DNA from: Ruminococcaceae bacterium UBA7101
GTDB taxonomy: Bacteria > Bacillota > Clostridia > Oscillospirales > Acutalibacteraceae
Assembly (NCBI GenBank): GCA_002493325.1
Contig: DKYL01000091.1
Span: 53,029 to 116,237, forward strand
Direction: 5' to 3'
Length of the DNA: 63,209 nt
Made by a program: the position numbers and the translations under genes. Below the pieces are notes generated by a model that saw nothing but the letters and a program-made list of their open reading frames with translations, was not told the DNA's origin and did no database searches. How positions within the stretch are numbered: position 1 is the first letter of the stretch; each line of letters starts with the position of its first letter. Below, in pieces: positions 60,548 to 63,209 of this stretch.

Positions 60548-61420
60548 TTATAAAAAGTTTTTAGCAACGATTGCTACAACCAATGCGCAAGGCAAGGTAA
60601 AGAGTGAGGAATCCATTCTGTCCATTATTCCGCCGTGACCGGGGAAAATCCTGCCGAAATCCTTAACACCGAAATTTCTTTTAAGAACGGATGCAGAAAG
60701 ATCACCCATCATACCCATAAACGAAACCGGAACACTTGCCGCAAGAATTACGGTTGCCATTGTCTGATCAACAGGAACATTTGCAACCTTGTTGTAAATT
60801 ACCAAAGCAACAGCATTCAAGATAAAGCTGAATATCAGACCGCCTATTGCACCCTCAACTGTTTTTTTAGGTGAAATATTCGGTGCCATTTTGTGCTTGC
60901 CGATTGCCATACCTGTAAGCTGTGCACCTGTATCCGTTGCAAGAGCACAGATAAGTGCAAAGAAAATAAGGTAAACACCAAACTGCGGATTATCAAACAT
61001 ATCTCTGAGTCTGATAAAAATACCGAAGCCGAATGGCACGACTGCACTTGCAAAAAATGAAACGGTAACATCCTCAAAGGTTGTATACGCATAGCCTTTG
61101 AGCATTGCAAGGAAAAATGCAAGACACAAAACAATTATGTAAACAATCGGCGGCAGAAAACCTGTAACATTTCCCCATACCTCTGCCGAAATCACCGGCT
61201 CCAATACCTTGGGGCTTGTAAAGAACGGGGTAATTGCGGCAAAGATTATGCCGACAACCTTAATAAACATATTCTGAACATTGGCGCATCTCATAATCTC
61301 GCCTGCAGCAACTGCTGATAAAAACGCAACTGCTATTGCAAGCGCAGGTGTATTAATCTGCCAGACTACAACTGCCAATACTGCCAGCAGAACAACTGCT
61401 GTAATCACTCTTTGCTTCAT
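60548..61420 (-). CDS. cdsA: phosphatidate cytidylyltransferase CdsA
   Basis: A 290-residue membrane enzyme with about seven to eight helices that makes CDP-diacylglycerol, precursor of most phospholipids. KTVEGAIGGL and the C-terminal signature DFGRIFPGHGGIMDRMDSSLF are diagnostic. The ATG at 61420 has GGAGG six bases upstream, where GGAGG overlaps the last codons of uppS; an in-frame GTG immediately before is disfavoured. Confidence 0.94.
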   Translation of the reverse strand: MKQRVITAVVLLAVLAVVVWQINTPALAIAVAFLSAVAAGEIMRCANVQNMFIKVVGIIFAAITPFFTSPKVLEPVISAEVWGNVTGFLPPIVYIIVLCLAFFLAMLKGYAYTTFEDVTVSFFASAVVPFGFGIFIRLRDMFDNPQFGVYLIFFALICALATDTGAQLTGMAIGKHKMAPNISPKKTVEGAIGGLIFSFILNAVALVIYNKVANVPVDQTMATVILAASVPVSFMGMMGDLSASVLKRNFGVKDFGRIFPGHGGIMDRMDSSLFTLPCALVVAIVAKNFL

Positions 61421-61422
61421 CA

Positions 61423-62139
61423 CTATCCTCCGAAACGACGATTTCTTTTTTCAAATTCTCTGAGAGCCTGATGCAAATCATCAACCTTAAAATCAGGCCA
61501 CAGCACATCACTGTACCAGAACTCACTGTAAGCTGCCTGCCACAGCAGGAAGTTTGAAAGCCGCTGTTCACCGCTTGGTCTGATAATTAAATCACAGTCA
61601 CTGCAGGTATAAATTTTTGCCGAAATATCGTCCTCAGTAATTTCTGTTTTTCCCTCTTTGATAAGCTGATTGACAGCAGAAACAATTTCCTGTCTGCCGC
61701 CGTAGTTGATTGCAAGGTTAACAGTCGTGCCTGTGTGCGGCGCAGTTTCTGCCTCAGCCTCATCCATAAGGTCAAGAAGATTTTGGGATATGCCCTCTCG
61801 TTCACCGATAAACTTAATTTTGCTGTTGCCAGCCTGCGTCATATCACTCTTTGCCTCAAGCAGATAATCCATAAACAGGCTCATTAATGCGTCAACCTCT
61901 TCCTTAGGTCTTTTCCAGTTTTCTGTGGAAAAGGCATAGAAGGTAACATTTTCAATACCAAGACGCTCACATTCCTTGCTGATTGTTCTGAAAACATTAG
62001 CACCTGCCTTATGACCTGCCGAACGCGGCAAAGCTCTCTTTTTTGCCCATCTTCCGTTGCCGTCCATAATAATACCGATATGCTTCGGAAGCACAGCAAA
62101 TTCGTCATTTGTTTCAATTTTTTTACTGAAAAGTGCCAT
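61423..62139 (-). CDS. uppS: undecaprenyl diphosphate synthase (isoprenyl transferase)
   Basis: A 238-residue cis-prenyltransferase that extends farnesyl diphosphate to the C55 carrier for wall synthesis. HIGIIMDGNGRWAKKR with the catalytic Asp, SAGHKAGA, FYAFSTENWKRP, LAINYGGRQEIV, DLIIRPSGEQRLSNF and AYSEFWYSDVLWPDF are all present. The ATG at 62139 has AGGAGGTG six bases upstream; the in-frame GTG in that sequence is less likely. Confidence 0.96.
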   Translation of the reverse strand: MALFSKKIETNDEFAVLPKHIGIIMDGNGRWAKKRALPRSAGHKAGANVFRTISKECERLGIENVTFYAFSTENWKRPKEEVDALMSLFMDYLLEAKSDMTQAGNSKIKFIGEREGISQNLLDLMDEAEAETAPHTGTTVNLAINYGGRQEIVSAVNQLIKEGKTEITEDDISAKIYTCSDCDLIIRPSGEQRLSNFLLWQAAYSEFWYSDVLWPDFKVDDLHQALREFEKRNRRFGG

Positions 62140-62177
62140 TAACCGCACCTCCTCAATATAGTTATAAATACAGTTTT

Positions 62178-62199
62178 AGGGTGACTGTTAAGTCACCCT
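62178..62199 (-). other. hairpin in the frr-uppS gap, no U tract
   Basis: AGGGTGAC and GTCACCCT form a perfect 8-bp stem with a 6-base loop. On the minus strand it is followed by AAAACTG, so it is not an intrinsic terminator. It may set mRNA stability between frr and uppS. Confidence 0.5.
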
Positions 62200-62215
62200 T
62201 TAAGCATAAATCAAA

Positions 62216-62770
62216 TTAGATTGAGAGAACCTCTTCCTCTTTCTTTTTGGTAATAGACTCAACCTGCTTTACATAATCGTCTGTAATATCCTGAAGCTTC
62301 TTTTCTGCATCCTTCTGCTCATCCTCAGTAATTTCATTATCCTTCTTGAGCTTTTTAATATCGTCCATAGAATCACGGCGAACATTACGGATAGCAACCT
62401 TTGCTTCCTCACCGCGCTTTGAAATATCCTTCTGCAAAGTTTTACGATGCTCTTCTGTAAGCTGAGGGAAAGTAAGACGGATAACCTTGCCGTCATTCTG
62501 AGGATTGATACCGATATCAGCAGTATTTATTGCCTTTTCAATATCTCTGAGCGTTGATGCATCCCATGGCTGAATAACGAGGAGTCGAGCCTCGGGAACT
62601 GAAACGGCAGCCATCTGGTTAATCGGTGTAGGCACACCGTAATAATCAACCATCACCTTATCAAGCACAGCCGGATTAGCTCTTCCTGCTCTTACTGCAG
62701 CATAGTCACGCTCAAGAGCTGTTAAGCACTTTTCCATTTTTTCTTTTGTTTTAGCAAATACTGTTTCCAT
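62216..62770 (-). CDS. frr: ribosome recycling factor
   Basis: A 184-residue factor that, with EF-G, splits post-termination ribosomes. METVFAKTKEKMEKCLTALERDY broken here to KEKMEKCLTALERDY opens the three-helix bundle; VRAGRANPAVLDKVMVDYYG and the small beta domain with LLVIQPWDASTL follow, and the C-terminal helix ends KKKEEEVLSI. The start is the ATG at 62770 with GGAGAGG eight bases upstream; the frame is open for 28 more codons but those show no similarity. It is 31 bases from pyrH. Confidence 0.97.
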   Translation of the reverse strand: METVFAKTKEKMEKCLTALERDYAAVRAGRANPAVLDKVMVDYYGVPTPINQMAAVSVPEARLLVIQPWDASTLRDIEKAINTADIGINPQNDGKVIRLTFPQLTEEHRKTLQKDISKRGEEAKVAIRNVRRDSMDDIKKLKKDNEITEDEQKDAEKKLQDITDDYVKQVESITKKKEEEVLSI

Positions 62771-62801
62771 AATAATTACCTCTCCAAATATATTCATTAA
62801 A

Positions 62802-63209
62802 TTAATTTCTGACAAGTGTGCCGATTGTTTCGCCCTTAACAGCCTTAACCACATTATCAGGGTCAGTCAAATCGAACACAAGAATGGACAAATCGTTATC
62901 CTTGCAAAGTGAGAATGCAGTTGAATCCATAACCTTGATGTCACGTGCAAGCACCTCTTTAAACTGCACCTCATCAAACTTAACAGCATCATCATACTTA
63001 TTAGGATCTTTGTCATAAACACCGTCAACATTCGTTGCTTTAAGAAGAACATCTGCATTGATTTCAACTGCTCTGAGTGCAGCAGCCGTATCGGTTGAGA
63101 AAAATGGTGAGCCTGTTCCGCAGCCGAAAATAACAATTCTTCCCTTCTCAAAATGACGGATAGCCTTGTTGCGGATATAAGGCTCTGCAATCTGACGCAT
63201 TTCAATCGC
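62802..63209 (-). CDS. pyrH: UMP kinase PyrH, N-terminal part beyond window
   Basis: The C-terminal 135 residues of the hexameric UMP kinase, open at the right edge of the window. AIEMRQIAEPYIRNKAIRH, RIVIFGCGTGSPFFSTDTAAALRA with the nucleotide loop, LLKATNVDGVYDKDP, and the tail NVVKAVKGETIGTLV match bacterial PyrH. It converts UMP to UDP. It heads the pyrH-frr-uppS-cdsA-dxr-rseP-ispG-polC series, the common bacterial order. Confidence 0.95.
   Translation of the reverse strand, partial: AIEMRQIAEPYIRNKAIRHFEKGRIVIFGCGTGSPFFSTDTAAALRAVEINADVLLKATNVDGVYDKDPNKYDDAVKFDEVQFKEVLARDIKVMDSTAFSLCKDNDLSILVFDLTDPDNVVKAVKGETIGTLVRN

Noticed and set aside
1..63209. CRISPR arrays, insertion sequences, prophage or integrative elements
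   Set aside because: No regularly spaced repeats, transposase, integrase or phage structural genes were seen; gene content is core throughout.

Overview
The window reads as a chromosomal segment of a low-to-moderate-GC, AT-leaning Clostridia, most like the gut Oscillospirales/Ruminococcaceae. The reasons are the PolC-type replicase, the spoVB-like/mazG/hup/rqcP/yabP/yabQ/divIC sporulation-type cluster, RelA, RecJ, HemZ and RqcP, meso-diaminopimelate-type MurE, purine-rich Shine-Dalgarno sequences and sigma-A promoters close to TTGACA-N16/17-TATAAT. The genus cannot be fixed from sequence reading alone. I see no insertion sequence, prophage, integrase or CRISPR array.

Layout. 1-42: 5' part of an initiator tRNA, minus strand, with its own promoter. 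128-5975 (+): a two-gene ThrE-type amino-acid exporter, glycerate kinase, a small unknown protein and a GH38 alpha-mannosidase, closed by a terminator. 6315-20452 (-): the division and cell-wall cluster mraZ-rsmH-ftsL-spoVD/ftsI-murE-murF-mraY-ftsW-murG-murA-ftsQ-ftsZ, read from a perfect-consensus promoter upstream of mraZ. ftsZ has an additional promoter. murC, murD, ddl and ftsA are not in it. 20687-22084 (+): a GPH-family sugar symporter. 22148-24711 (-): a BlaI-type repressor and an M56 membrane protease with an unrecognised sensor. 24816-27318 (-): DUF2975, a small HTH regulator and a DUF4173-like membrane protein. 27465-35868 (-): a mixed metabolic operon with fumarase alpha, an RlmL-like methyltransferase, phosphohexomutase, an old-yellow-enzyme-like reductase, a NifU-like domain protein, a second GH38 alpha-mannosidase and a small membrane-anchored protein. 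35923-40093 (-): the sporulation and division cluster. 40206-40649 (-): a lone acidic coiled-coil protein. 40718-53395 (-): one very tight 13-gene unit joining histidine biosynthesis (a fused hisZ-hisG, then hisD, hisB, hisA, hisI, hisE) to recJ, relA, dtd, an MBL hydrolase and hemZ. 53486-63209 (-): pyrH (cut by the window edge)-frr-uppS-cdsA-dxr-rseP-ispG-polC.

How the parts work together. cdsA, uppS, dxr and ispG supply phospholipid and the undecaprenyl carrier. The mur genes, mraY, murG, ftsW and the transpeptidase build and cross-link peptidoglycan at the FtsZ ring. The GPH transporter and two mannosidases suggest use of mannosides.

The most interesting observations are a PolC that lacks the exonuclease domain normally inserted in its PHP region, a HisZ-HisG fusion under a promoter whose -10 lies inside a 26-bp dyad, a fumarase alpha subunit without its beta partner, an M56/BlaI pair whose sensor is not a recognisable beta-lactam-binding domain, and intrinsic terminators placed directly in front of downstream Shine-Dalgarno sequences. 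No wholly new multi-gene system is obvious; most of the window is core housekeeping DNA.
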